Of a stretch of 64,000 bases of DNA, positions 8,703-18,500 are shown in pieces. The DNA is taken from NCBI RefSeq assembly GCF_014695775.1, contig NZ_JACJOX010000012.1, positions 1 through 64,000 on the forward strand. Reading direction: 5' to 3'. This stretch comes from Leptolyngbya sp. FACHB-60. GTDB taxonomy: Bacteria; Cyanobacteriota; Cyanobacteriia; Phormidesmidales; Phormidesmidaceae. The position numbers and the translations under genes were made by a program. The notes under the pieces were generated by a model. That model saw only the letters and a program-made list of their open reading frames with translations, made no database searches and had not been told where the DNA came from. How positions within the stretch are numbered: position 1 is the first letter of the stretch; each line of letters opens with the position of its first letter.

Positions 8703-11700
8703 CGTTTCACCCTCTGAGATCGATCGCCACAACCAGCAAGTGCTGGAGGAGCTTTGTCGTCTGCTGCGTTTTTCGCAGGGTGAGTTTGAGCTGGTTTTGG
8801 CGGTGTGCAACTCAACCCAGCAGCGGCAGGGTTTGGTGCAGCAGCTGCGACAGCAGTGCAGCGTTTCGTTTGCCGAGATCACCCTCGACCCGAGCACCAC
8901 AACTCTCTTCACCACCATTCGCAGCCAGATTGGTAGCCCGTTCCCCGAGGCTCTGATGGTCTATGGGCTAGACGGGGTGCAAGACCAGCGGCAGCTCCTA
9001 GTCGCTACCAACCAAATTCGAGAGGAGTTTCGTCAGTTTCCGTTTCCGCTGGTGCTCTGGCTCACTGATGACGGCCTCAAGCAGCTGATTCGCACGGCTC
9101 CAGATTTTTACACCTGGGCCAACTCGGTGACCTTTGCCACGCCGCCCGAGTTTTTTCTCGCCTTTTTAGATCAGCTGATTGCCGACGTGGGACGGCAGGT
9201 GGTGGAATCGCGGGAAAACCGCTTTCTCAGCAACCAAGAGCTGGGCCTTACCCCCGGCTCGGCCCGCTGCCGTGAGCTAGAGGCCAGCCTGGAGGTGTTG
9301 ACGGCGCAGGGTATTGCCCTTACCCCAGAGCAGTTGGCGGGGTTGGCCTTTGTGCAGGGTCGCATTGCCGACCACAACACCCCCGCCGCCCGCGAGCACT
9401 ACGATCGCAGCCTGGCCCAGTGGCAAGCCTTGATTGACCAAAACCCTAGCGTTGCCACAGTCGCCCAATGGCAAGAGAACGTAGGACACGTGCAGTTTTA
9501 TCTGGGCCTGTGGTGGCTCAACTACTCGGTGCGCCACCGCCGCGAGTTTGAACCAGCCTGCCAGCAGGCGTGCCGCTATTTTGAGCAGGGCGTACAAACC
9601 TTTGAAGAGGCCCAGCGGCCAGAGCTAGCGGCTCGCTACATCAACTACTGGGCCGAAGCCCTGCACCGCCTGGAATCGTGGGACGCTCTGGAGACCGTTG
9701 CTGCCAAGGCACGGTTGCTGCATCAGGCCCAGGGAAACCCAATTCGTCAGGCTCGGACCGAGGGGTTTTTGGCAGAAGTTGACCTGGCCCATGAGAACTA
9801 TGGGGCCGCTCAGCGCCACGCCGAAGCCGCCCTGGCGTTGATTCAGCCGTTTGCCGACAGCCATGCCGAAACCTCGGCGGAAGATCGCGATTTCTACGCC
9901 TGGGTGAATAGCTTTCATCGCAGTTGGTATGTGTTTTCGTTGGGCAAGGCCCAGATGGGGCAGGGGCAGGTGGATGCGGCGGTGCAGACGCTGGAGCAGG
10001 TGCCAACCATTACCCAGCCGGAGTATGACCCGCAGCTCTATAGCCAAACGCTGGAGTATCTGCGCCGGGGCTATTTTGAGCAGGGCCACTACCTGCAAGC
10101 GTTTGAGACGCGGCGAGAGAAAGAGGCGATCGAGAGTCGGTTTAACTTTCGCGCGTTTGTGGGGGCGGGGCGGCTACAGCCTAAGCAGCAGATTACTAAC
10201 CCGGCGCTGCCCACGGGCGACCACGGCCCCGATTTGATTATGGCCTCGGGCCGCAGGCAGGATGTGAGCCGGTTGGTCACCCGGCTGGAGCAGGATGAAT
10301 TTGTGCTTACTGTCGTCTATGGGCCATCGGGGGTGGGCAAAAGCTCGCTGATTGAGGCGGGGCTGGTGCCCACGCTAGAGCAGCAGCGGTTTGGGGGGCG
10401 GCAGGTGGTGCCGGTGCGGCTGCGGAGCTATGGCAACTGGATCGAAGAAGTTATGGGCGCTATGCCAAGGCCAGCTGCTCTAGCCAACTCTGCGGGAGAG
10501 AAGGCCGCTGACTTAGAGACCCGGTTGTTGGATCTATTGCGTCAGCAGACTCAGGTTAATCGGGTCATCGTCCTTATTTTTGACCAGTTTGAGGAGTTCT
10601 TTTTTGCCTGTGAGCAGCCAGTGGAGCGTCTGCGCTTTTATAGGTTTTTGGGCGACTGTTTGGCGATGCCGTTTATTAAGGTGGTGCTGTCGCTGCGCGA
10701 AGACTATACCCACTACCTGCTGGAGTGCAACCGCCTGACGGACCTGGCGATTATTGACAACAACATTCTCGATAAGAAGTGGATCTATTACCTGGGCAAC
10801 TTTAGCCCCGAAGATGCCAGGGGGGTGATTGACGACCTGACTCAGCCCACGCCCTATGCCCCAACTCCTGACCTGGTGGAGCGGGTGGTGACCGACCTGG
10901 CGGCAGAGGCAGGAGAAGTGCGTCCGATTGAGCTGCAAATTGTGGGGTCTCAGCTGCAAGCCGAGGGGATTGCGACTCTGGCGGACTACCAGGGCTGGCC
11001 CCATCCCGGAGTCAGCATTAAAGCGGCCCTGGTGCAGCAGTACCTGAATGATGTAGTGCGAGACTGTGGCCCGGTGGCTCAGCAGCAGTTGGCGAATCTG
11101 GTGCTGTATCTGTTGACCGATGAAAGAGGCACCCGCCCCTTGAAAACGCAGACTGAGCTGCTGAATGACCTGCATACCTTTACTAACCACACCGAGCTGG
11201 ATGCCAAAGCCTTTGGGTTGGTGCTGCAAGTTCTGACCCAATCGGGTCTGGTGGTGCGGGTGCCCAACGCCCCCGACGACCGCTATCAACTGGTGCACGA
11301 CTACCTGGCGGCGTTTTTGCGCTCGTCGCAGCAGCCGTTGATGGCTCAGTTGGCCCAAGAGCGGCAGATGCGGATGGTGGCAGAGCAGCAACGGTTTGAA
11401 GAACAGCGTAAGCGGATCGAGGCAGAGCGGCAAAAACTCAGGCAAACTCGTCTAGCGGCAATAGGGTTATGTTCCCTAGCTGCCATATCAACTGGAATTG
11501 GAGCCTTTGCCTTGGTACAGCAGCAGAAGGCGCTGACGGGAATTAATGCTCAAACGTTAGCCGACAGCTTAGCCATGGAAAACTACCTAGAAGCAGGGTT
11601 TGAAGAAGCTGCCGTAACCCAGGCCATGCTAACAAGGCAAGCCTTGCAAGATAATAGGGCAACCCATTTGGAGCCTCATAACCGCTTTCGAGCTATATCG

Positions 11701-13767
11701 TCTATTCGAAAAGTAATGTATGGGGTTAAAGAGCGCGAACGCTTAATTGGCCACAGTGCTGGTGTCAATAGTGTGGTCTTTAGCCCGGACGGGGAGACCA
11801 TTGCCACCGCCAGTGGTGACCAGAGCGTCAAGTTATGGAACCGGCAGGGGAAGGAATTGCAAACCCTCAAAGGCCACAGCGCCGGTGTCTTGAGTGTGGC
11901 CTTTAGCCCGGACGGGGAGACCATCGCCACCGCCAGTGGTGACCAGAGCGTCAAGTTATGGAACCGGCAGGGGAAGGAGTTGCAAACCCTCAAAGGCCAC
12001 AGCGCCGGTGTCTTGAGTGTGGCCTTTAGCCCGGACGGGGAGACCATTGCCACCGCCAGTGGTGACCAGAGCGTCAAGTTATGGAACCGGCAGGGGAAGG
12101 AGTTGCAAACCCTCAAAGGCCACAGCAGTTGGGTCAGTAGTGTGGCCTTTAGCCCGGACGGGGAGACCATCGCCACCGCCAGTGCTGACCAGAGCGTCAA
12201 GTTGTTGAGTCGGCAGGGGGAGGAGTTACAGACCCTCAAAGGCCACAGCGATGCTGTTTGGAGTGTGGCCTTTAGCCCGGACGGGGAGACCGTTGCCACC
12301 GCCAGTGAGGACCGGAGCGTCAAGTTATGGAACCGGCAGGGGAAGGAGTTACAGACCCTCAAAGGCCACAGCGATATTGTCCATAGTGTGGTCTTTAGCC
12401 CGGACGGGGAGACTATCGCCACCGCCAGTGCTGACCAGAGCGTCAAGTTATGGAGTCGGCAGGGGGAGGAGTTACAGACCCTCAAAGGCCACAGCGATGC
12501 TGTTTGGAGTGTGGCCTTTAGCCCGGACGGGGAGACCGTTGCCACCGCCAGTGGTGACCAGAGCGTCAAGTTATGGAGTCGGCAGGGGGAGGAGTTGCAG
12601 ACCCTCAAAGGCCACAGCGATACTGTTTGGGCATTGGCCTTTAGCCCGGACGGGGAGACCATCGCCACCGCCAGTCTTGACCAGAGCGTCAAGTTATGGA
12701 GTCGGCAGGGGGAGGAATTGCAAACCCTCAAAGGCCACAGCGATACTGTTTGGAGTGTGGCCTTTAGCCCGGACGGGGAGACCATCGCCACCGCCAGTCT
12801 TGACCAGAGCGTCAAGTTATGGAGTCGGCAGGGGGAGGAATTGCAAACCCTCAAAGGCCACAGCGCCGGTGTCTTGAGTGTAGCTTTTAGCCCCGACGGG
12901 GAGACCATTGCCACCGCCAGTGAGGACCAGAGCGTCAAGTTATGGAACTTTCAGCTAGCAGATTTAACGGCTAAAGGTTGTAATTGGCTGGACACGTACT
13001 TTACAAAGCAATCCCCAGAGTTACTAATAAAATTATCAATATGCCAAGAACGTGACCCCTCGTTACGGATGGCGGCAGCACCCATGCTAGTGACTCAGGG
13101 TGAAAAACTAGCCCGTGACGGCAACGTTAAATTGGCCAGAAAGTTGTTTCAACAAGCGATCGCTTGGGATAGCAGTCTTGACATTGACCCAAAGACCAAA
13201 GCCCAAAACCTCGCTCAGGCTCAGACCCTAGTTGACGAAGCAAAAGAACTCGCCCAAACTGGAAAAATTTCTGAAGCAACTGCTAAGTTAGCCACGGCTA
13301 AGTCGCTAGATCCTAGCCTAGAGTTTGAACCCGAAACCCACGCCAAAAAATTAGCGGTACAGGGATACTTGGCCAAGGGCAAGCAACTCGTTAACGACGG
13401 CAACGTGGCAGCAGCCGTAGCAGCGTACCGCCAAGCTGATGCTCTGAACTTGAAAGAGAGTATCTCAGCCTTTGACTGGAGCGAGCTTTGCTGGGTTGGC
13501 AGCACCTATAACCAAGCAGAAGCCGTCATGTTTGCCTGCGAAAAGGCTATGACTCTAAATTCAGAGAATGGTGACATCATTGTCAGTGTCAGTCGCGGCT
13601 TGGCCCGTGCCCTGACCGGCGATACCCAGGGGGCCATTGCCGACTTTCAAGCCTTCCCCGAATGGACAGTTGACGAAGAAGCTAAAGCCCAGCTCCAGGG
13701 TTGGATCAATGCCTTAGAGAAAGGCGAAAACCCTTTTACCCCCGAAGTCCTTAAGACCCTCCGGTAG
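8695..13767 (+). CDS. Giant nSTAND NTPase with TPR and ten near-identical WD40 repeats
   Basis: The protein has 1690 residues. Residues about 1-185 form an alpha/beta module resembling an NTPase fold without a Walker A lysine. About 190-500 is helical and TPR-like. The nSTAND NTPase core follows with Walker A GPSGVGKSS at 543-551 and Walker B VLIFDQFEEF with Asp at about 630. A Gln/Arg/Glu-rich coiled coil and one membrane-like helix (about 900-950) come next, then ten 41-residue WD40 repeats from residue 1017 to about 1420, and a TPR-like C-terminus (about 1450-1690). STAND proteins are signal-triggered oligomerising switches, known in antiviral defence (Avs/NLR-like) and signalling. Here WD40 blades would sense a ligand. 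No obvious nuclease or protease effector is visible, so the output may lie in the N-terminal module or in the coupled ATPase. Confidence 0.88.
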   Translation: MPDVSPSEIDRHNQQVLEELCRLLRFSQGEFELVLAVCNSTQQRQGLVQQLRQQCSVSFAEITLDPSTTTLFTTIRSQIGSPFPEALMVYGLDGVQDQRQLLVATNQIREEFRQFPFPLVLWLTDDGLKQLIRTAPDFYTWANSVTFATPPEFFLAFLDQLIADVGRQVVESRENRFLSNQELGLTPGSARCRELEASLEVLTAQGIALTPEQLAGLAFVQGRIADHNTPAAREHYDRSLAQWQALIDQNPSVATVAQWQENVGHVQFYLGLWWLNYSVRHRREFEPACQQACRYFEQGVQTFEEAQRPELAARYINYWAEALHRLESWDALETVAAKARLLHQAQGNPIRQARTEGFLAEVDLAHENYGAAQRHAEAALALIQPFADSHAETSAEDRDFYAWVNSFHRSWYVFSLGKAQMGQGQVDAAVQTLEQVPTITQPEYDPQLYSQTLEYLRRGYFEQGHYLQAFETRREKEAIESRFNFRAFVGAGRLQPKQQITNPALPTGDHGPDLIMASGRRQDVSRLVTRLEQDEFVLTVVYGPSGVGKSSLIEAGLVPTLEQQRFGGRQVVPVRLRSYGNWIEEVMGAMPRPAALANSAGEKAADLETRLLDLLRQQTQVNRVIVLIFDQFEEFFFACEQPVERLRFYRFLGDCLAMPFIKVVLSLREDYTHYLLECNRLTDLAIIDNNILDKKWIYYLGNFSPEDARGVIDDLTQPTPYAPTPDLVERVVTDLAAEAGEVRPIELQIVGSQLQAEGIATLADYQGWPHPGVSIKAALVQQYLNDVVRDCGPVAQQQLANLVLYLLTDERGTRPLKTQTELLNDLHTFTNHTELDAKAFGLVLQVLTQSGLVVRVPNAPDDRYQLVHDYLAAFLRSSQQPLMAQLAQERQMRMVAEQQRFEEQRKRIEAERQKLRQTRLAAIGLCSLAAISTGIGAFALVQQQKALTGINAQTLADSLAMENYLEAGFEEAAVTQAMLTRQALQDNRATHLEPHNRFRAISSIRKVMYGVKERERLIGHSAGVNSVVFSPDGETIATASGDQSVKLWNRQGKELQTLKGHSAGVLSVAFSPDGETIATASGDQSVKLWNRQGKELQTLKGHSAGVLSVAFSPDGETIATASGDQSVKLWNRQGKELQTLKGHSSWVSSVAFSPDGETIATASADQSVKLLSRQGEELQTLKGHSDAVWSVAFSPDGETVATASEDRSVKLWNRQGKELQTLKGHSDIVHSVVFSPDGETIATASADQSVKLWSRQGEELQTLKGHSDAVWSVAFSPDGETVATASGDQSVKLWSRQGEELQTLKGHSDTVWALAFSPDGETIATASLDQSVKLWSRQGEELQTLKGHSDTVWSVAFSPDGETIATASLDQSVKLWSRQGEELQTLKGHSAGVLSVAFSPDGETIATASEDQSVKLWNFQLADLTAKGCNWLDTYFTKQSPELLIKLSICQERDPSLRMAAAPMLVTQGEKLARDGNVKLARKLFQQAIAWDSSLDIDPKTKAQNLAQAQTLVDEAKELAQTGKISEATAKLATAKSLDPSLEFEPETHAKKLAVQGYLAKGKQLVNDGNVAAAVAAYRQADALNLKESISAFDWSELCWVGSTYNQAEAVMFACEKAMTLNSENGDIIVSVSRGLARALTGDTQGAIADFQAFPEWTVDEEAKAQLQGWINALEKGENPFTPEVLKTLR
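11743..12954 (+). repeat. Ten tandem 123-bp units encoding WD40 blades
   Basis: Each unit encodes 41 residues with the frame GHS-x2-V-x-SVAFSPDGETIATAS-x-DQSVKLW. Codons are almost identical from unit to unit, including third positions. Differences concentrate at three places: two or three residues after GHS (AG, SW, DA, DI, DT), the residue after V (N, L, S, W, H) and the residue before DQS (G, A, E, L). This is the signature of recent tandem expansion or gene conversion with variation confined to probable ligand-facing positions. Short-read assembly may have collapsed or miscounted the units. Confidence 0.95.
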
Positions 13768-13853
13768 AGGCATACTGCCAAGGGCAAGGTCATCGTCCTG
13801 ACGCTAGCTCGTCGAGGCGTGTCCCACAAAAGCAACAGCGTGCTCCCAAACCT

Positions 13854-14105
13854 CTAACTGTTCCTTTGCAACGGCCTCTGGTTCCTTTGCAACGGCCTCT
13901 GGTTCCTTTGCACCAGCCTTTCATTACTCTGTAACGGTCCCCTGTTTCTTCGCACCGGCCTGCCGTTACTCTGAAACAGCCTCCCGAAACTCTGTACCGG
14001 TCCTGTGTTTCTTTGTACCAGCCTCTCGTCACGCTGCAACGGCCCCTTGTTCCTCTGCACCAGCCTCTCGTTTTTCTGTACTGGCCTCCCGTTACTCTGC
14101 ACCAC
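13854..14105. repeat. Twelve-unit 21-bp minisatellite
   Basis: I count twelve consecutive 21-base units starting at 13854, 13875, 13896 and so on to 14105; a representative unit begins CCTCTGGTTCCTTTGCAACG. The units are degenerate, not identical. Because 21 is a multiple of three, long frames stay open by default; the best is leftward, 13854-14114, from a TTG start, encoding heptads like RPLQRNQ/RLVQRNE. Coding is possible but unproven. The array lies directly downstream of the nSTAND-WD40 gene. The rest of 13768-14355 shows no gene. Confidence 0.85.
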
Positions 14106-14355
14106 TACACCCAAAGCCTCCTCTCAAGCGGCAGCGATCGCCCTCAAGGGTGACACCCTCTGTACTGCCACCGACCCATCAAAACGCCCTTGCCGCCAGC
14201 CTTACTGGCGAAAAGTCACTCCCTTTACACAACCCCGCTCAACTGGGGCCAAAACAACACAGACTATCCAACCCAAATCCGCAAAAACCCTAGTCTCGCT
14301 GGCTTACGGCGATCGCTACAGTCGAAGAGTAATTTCCACAGGGTCATCTAACCTC

Positions 14356-14712
14356 ATGCCTCGCCAAAAACGCACCTCCAAATACCTCACCCTGGCCGAA
14401 CAACGGAACGCGGGTGTCCAGTCAATTGAAAGAGACCTTGACCTGGGCAACGGCATCAGCACCACCGCCTACACCCGCGCGATCGAAGACCTGCGCCAGA
14501 AGCTCCGCGACTACAACGAATCCCTCTCTCTGCTTGACCAGGCTGCCAACGCCGTTCAAGACGCTGAGCAAGTTGTCCGCGACTTTTCAGAGCGCATTTT
14601 GCTGGGGGTTGCCACCAAATACGGCAAAGATAGCAACGAATACGAAATGGCCGGGGGTGTGCGAAAGAGCGATCGCAAACGCCCCACCCGCAAACCCAAG
14701 CTGGCGGCGTAA
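14356..14712 (+). CDS. Conserved small helical protein of unknown function
   Basis: The protein has 118 residues from the ATG at 14356 (MPRQKRTSKYLTLAEQRNAG), preceded by AGGG at about 14339-14342. The open frame extends further upstream, but that part runs through the minisatellite and looks artefactual. The product is charged and helical, with a central region NESLSLLDQAANAVQDAEQ and a basic, probably nucleic-acid-friendly tail (KSDRKRPTRKPK). I recall similar short cyanobacterial proteins with the KYGKDSNEYEMAGG segment, but no function is known. It is followed by a near-perfect palindrome at 14796. Confidence 0.7.
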   Translation: MPRQKRTSKYLTLAEQRNAGVQSIERDLDLGNGISTTAYTRAIEDLRQKLRDYNESLSLLDQAANAVQDAEQVVRDFSERILLGVATKYGKDSNEYEMAGGVRKSDRKRPTRKPKLAA

Positions 14713-14795
14713 CGCCAAAACGGTAGCTTTCTCCCTTTGGGAGATACAAAACGAACGACTCCGCTCAGCCACCATTCCTTAAAATTTAGCCCAGC

Positions 14796-14834
14796 AGCAA
14801 GGGTGAGAGAAGGTTAACTTCCCTCACCCTTGCT
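14796..14834. terminator. 39-base near-palindrome after the 118-residue gene
   Basis: AGCAAGGGTGAG at 14796-14807 pairs exactly with CTCACCCTTGCT at 14823-14834, and the inner bases also nearly pair. No T-tract follows, so it may be a factor-assisted terminator or a small palindromic element between two rightward genes. Confidence 0.55.
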
Positions 14835-14917
14835 CATTAGATAGTTCGGCACTACTGGTACTGGTAAATCCAGAACCTAGACAAGATAATTGGGAATAAC
14901 CACCCAGGCTCCTGACC

Positions 14918-15166
14918 ATGACCCGCGAAGAACTCCTCTCCCGGATTACCGTTAACCCCGATATTTGTTTTGGCAAGCCTTGCATTCGAGGGCATCGCAT
15001 CTGGGTGTCGCTGATTCTAGACTTCTTGGCCAGCGGCATGACCATAGCTGAGCTACTAGAAGACTACCCGAGCTTAGAAGAAGCCGACATTTATGCCTGC
15101 TTAGCCTACGGCGCAGAAATGAGCCGAGAACGCTGGATCGATATTCCCCTGGAGGCCAGTGCGTGA
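14918..15166 (+). CDS. DUF433-family antitoxin
   Basis: The protein has 82 residues. The signature of DUF433 is present: ITVNPDICFGKPCIRGHRI near the N-terminus, then a helix-turn-helix-like segment with ELLEDYPSLEEADIYACLAY. DUF433 proteins are predicted DNA-binding antitoxins that pair with PIN-like toxins. The downstream DUF5615 gene overlaps by four bases (GTGA), which strongly supports a toxin-antitoxin operon. The family usually autoregulates; no clear operator is seen upstream. Confidence 0.88.
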   Translation: MTREELLSRITVNPDICFGKPCIRGHRIWVSLILDFLASGMTIAELLEDYPSLEEADIYACLAYGAEMSRERWIDIPLEASA

Positions 15167-15525
15167 GGCTGAAGCTAGACGAGAACCTTGGCCAACGCGG
15201 TCTGGATTTGCTCAAACAAGCGGGCCACGATACAGCGACGGTGGTAGAGCAAGGCTTAACCTCTACGCCAGACGAAAACTTGATTGAGGTCTGCCGTCAG
15301 GAAGGGCGCTGTTTGGTAACCCTCGACCTAGACTTCAGCAACCCCCTCCAGTTCAGACCGTCACATTACTGTGGCATTGCTGTGCTGAGGCTGCCATCAC
15401 GTCCAGAGCCAAAGGATTTGCTGGATGCTATAAAAACGTTAATTGGCGGTCTAGAACGCGAAGAGATCGTCGGAAAACTGTGGATTGTCCAAAAAGGGCG
15501 AATTCGAGTACACCAAGAGCCATGA
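15163..15525 (+). CDS. DUF5615 PIN-like toxin
   Basis: The 120-residue protein starts at a GTG overlapping the DUF433 stop (GTGA). It has the DUF5615/Mut7-C-like PIN fold pattern: an N-terminal LKLDENLGQR with the first conserved Asp-Glu, a middle VTLDLDFSNP with the conserved Asp pair, and a helical end. These acidic residues would bind metal in a ribonuclease centre. By family and context it is the toxin of a type II toxin-antitoxin pair. It ends eight bases before the convergent uvrA stop. Confidence 0.88.
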   Translation: MRLKLDENLGQRGLDLLKQAGHDTATVVEQGLTSTPDENLIEVCRQEGRCLVTLDLDFSNPLQFRPSHYCGIAVLRLPSRPEPKDLLDAIKTLIGGLEREEIVGKLWIVQKGRIRVHQEP

Positions 15526-15533
15526 TGAGTGCG

Positions 15534-18500
15534 TTATCCAGCTGATGCCGCTTTATCCGCGGCGGGATGCTGCTCTAGCACCTTGGCTAGGTAGTTGCCC
15601 GTGTAGGAACCAGCCACCTTAGCCACCACCTCGGGGGTGCCGACCGCAATCAGCTCGCCGCCGCGATCGCCCCCCTCTGGCCCCAGATCCACAATCCAGT
15701 CGGCGCAGCGAATTACGTCCAGATTGTGCTCGATCATCAGTACCGAGTTGCCCTTATCCACCAGGCGCTGCACCACATCCAGCAGCTTGTGCACATCGTA
15801 GAACGACAGGCCCGTGGTCGGCTCATCAATTAGATACAAGGTTTTGCCTGTCGAGCGGCGGGCCAGCTCCGAGGCCAGCTTCATCCGCTGGGCCTCCCCA
15901 CCGGAGAGGGTGGGGGCCGTTTGCCCCAGGCGAATGTAGCCCAGACCCACATCCACCATGGTTTGCAGCCGCGCCGCCGCCTGGGGAATATTCTCGAAGA
16001 ACCCCAAAGCCTCCTCGGCGGTCATATTCAGCACGTCGGAGATGTTCTTGCCCTTGTAGGTGACTTGCAGGGTGTCGCGGTTGTAGCGCGCTCCCTTGCA
16101 GACCTCGCACTGCACATACACGTCGGGCAAAAAGTTCATCTCAATTACGTTCACCCCCTGACCGCCACAGGCTTCGCAGCGCCCGCCCTTGACGTTAAAG
16201 GAGAACTGCCCGGCTTTGTATCCCCGCGCCTTGGCCTCAATGGTTTCGGTGAACAGGTTGCGGATCACGTCGAACACGCCGGTATAGGTGGCGGGGTTGG
16301 AGCGGGGTGTGCGCCCGATCGGCGACTGGTCGATGACGATCACCTTATCTAGTGCCTTGAGCCCGTCCAGCTTATCCATGTGCTTGGGGAAGGGCACTTT
16401 GCTGCCAAAGTGGTGCTGGAGGGCTGGGTATAGCAGCTCGTTCACCAGGGTCGATTTGCCCGAGCCAGAGACGCCGGTGATGCACACCAGTGCCCCCAGG
16501 GGTAGCTCGACATCCAGGTTTTTGAGGTTGTTGCGGCGGGCGTTTTTGAGGATGAGCGATCGCCCATTTCCCGGCCGCCGCTCAGTTGGCGTGGGAATTG
16601 ATATCCGCCCCGACAGGTAGGCCCCGGTGAGAGAATCCTTCGCGGTCATCAGGGTTTTGAGATCGCCCTCGGCGACGATCGCCCCACCGTGCACCCCCGC
16701 CCCAGGGCCAATATCGACTAAATAATCGGCGGCCCTAATCGTGTCTTCGTCGTGCTCAACGACAATGAGCGTATTGCCCAAGTCGCGCAGACGGTGCAGG
16801 GTGTTGAGCAGGCGATCGTTGTCGCGCTGGTGCAGACCAATGCTGGGCTCATCCAGCACGTAGAGCACTCCGGTCAGGCCCGAGCCAATCTGCGTGGCCA
16901 GGCGAATGCGTTGGGCCTCGCCCCCAGACAGGGTCATAGCGGTGCGGTGCAGGGTCAGGTAGTCTAAGCCCACATCCATCATGAATTGCAAGCGGGCACG
17001 AATCTCGCGCAGCACCAGCGCCCCAATCTGGAGCTGCCGGGCCGAGAGCTTGGGGGCCTCGCCCTCTTCGCCCACCAGGTTACGAATGCGGCTGAGGCAT
17101 TCGCGAATAGAGACGTTGGTGAGGTCGCTAATCGAGTGGGGGCCAATGCGCACCGCGTTCGACTCAGGCTTGAGCCGAGTGCCGTGGCAGACCTCGCAGG
17201 GTTGGTCAATCAGGTATTTTTCGAGCTTTTGCTTGTGCAGCTCAGAGGTGGCGTCTTTATACTGCCGGTCGAGAATGGGCAGCACCCCCTCATACTGCCG
17301 CTGATAGCCCTTGCGATCGCGGTAGCGAGAGTCTGACTCGATGTAGATTTTCTCGTCGCTGCCGTGGAGCACGATGTGTTGCTGCTCGGGGGTGAGCTGA
17401 TCCCACCGGCTCTGGATCTCAAAGCCAAAGGCCTGGCCAACACTGTAGAGCAGCGAGAAATAGTAGGTGTTGTCTTTCTCCGACCAGGGCGCGATCGCCG
17501 CGTAGACCGGCAGGGTCGGATCCGGCACCACCAGCTCCGCCGAGAACGTCCGCAGGCTGCCCAACCCATGGCAGTGGGGGCAGGCCCCATAAGGCGAGTT
17601 AAACGAGAATAACCGAGGCGACAGTTCCTCCATCACCGCGCCGTGCTCGGGGCAGGCAAAGTTTTCGGAAAATACCAGCTCCTTGGGCTGCCCGTAGCTA
17701 CCTTCGGCCTCGGCTGCCTGGGGTAGGCGATCGGTCAGAGACACGACATTGCTGCCCGGCTCCGGGTTAGCAGCCTCTTGAGGCTTCTCTGCCAGAATGT
17801 CGATCACCGCGATCCCCTCCGATCGCTTCAGGCAGGTGCGCAACGAATCGGCCAGGCGATCTTGCAGGTCCTCCTTCTTCACCAGGCGATCGACCACCAC
17901 CTCAATGTTGTGGCTATAGTTTTTGTCGAGTTCAATGTTGTCGGTCAGCTCGCGCAGTTCGCCGTTGACCCGCACCCGCACAAACCCCTCGGAGGCCAGG
18001 CTAGAGAGCAGCTTCTTGTGGGTGCCTTTTTTGCCCCGCACTACGGGGGCGAGAATTTGGAAGCGAGTGCGATCGGGCAGGGCCATGACCCGATCGATCA
18101 TCTGGTCGATAGATTGCGGAGAGATGCTGCGATCGCAGTGGGGACAGTGAGGATCGCCCGCCCGCCCGTAGAGCAGGCGCAGGTAGTCATAGATTTCGGT
18201 AACCGTGCCCACGGTCGATCGCGGGTTGTGGGAGGTCGATTTTTGGTCAATGGAAATGGCCGGGCTCAGCCCCTCAATGGCATCGACATCAGGCTTATCA
18301 ACCTGACCCAAAAACTGGCGAGCATAGGCGCTGAGCGACTCGACGTAGCGGCGTTGCCCTTCGGCAAAAATGGTGTCAAAGGCCAGGGATGACTTGCCCG
18401 AGCCAGATACCCCCGTAAACACAATCAGCTTGTTGCGGGGAATCTCCAGATCTAAATTCTTCAGGTTGTGCTGGCGGGCTCCGCGAATGCGAATGACGTT

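Noticed and set aside
11676..12938. Long leftward open frame of 420 residues across the WD40 repeats
   Set aside because: It is antisense to the WD40 units and stays open only because the 123-base period is a multiple of three.
13854..14105. Possible CRISPR array
   Set aside because: The 21-base units are contiguous and degenerate, with no unique spacers and no cas genes nearby.
14005..14355. Upstream extension of the 118-residue gene to 235 residues
   Set aside because: The added part is translated minisatellite and Ser/Thr/Pro-rich noise; the ATG at 14356 fits better.
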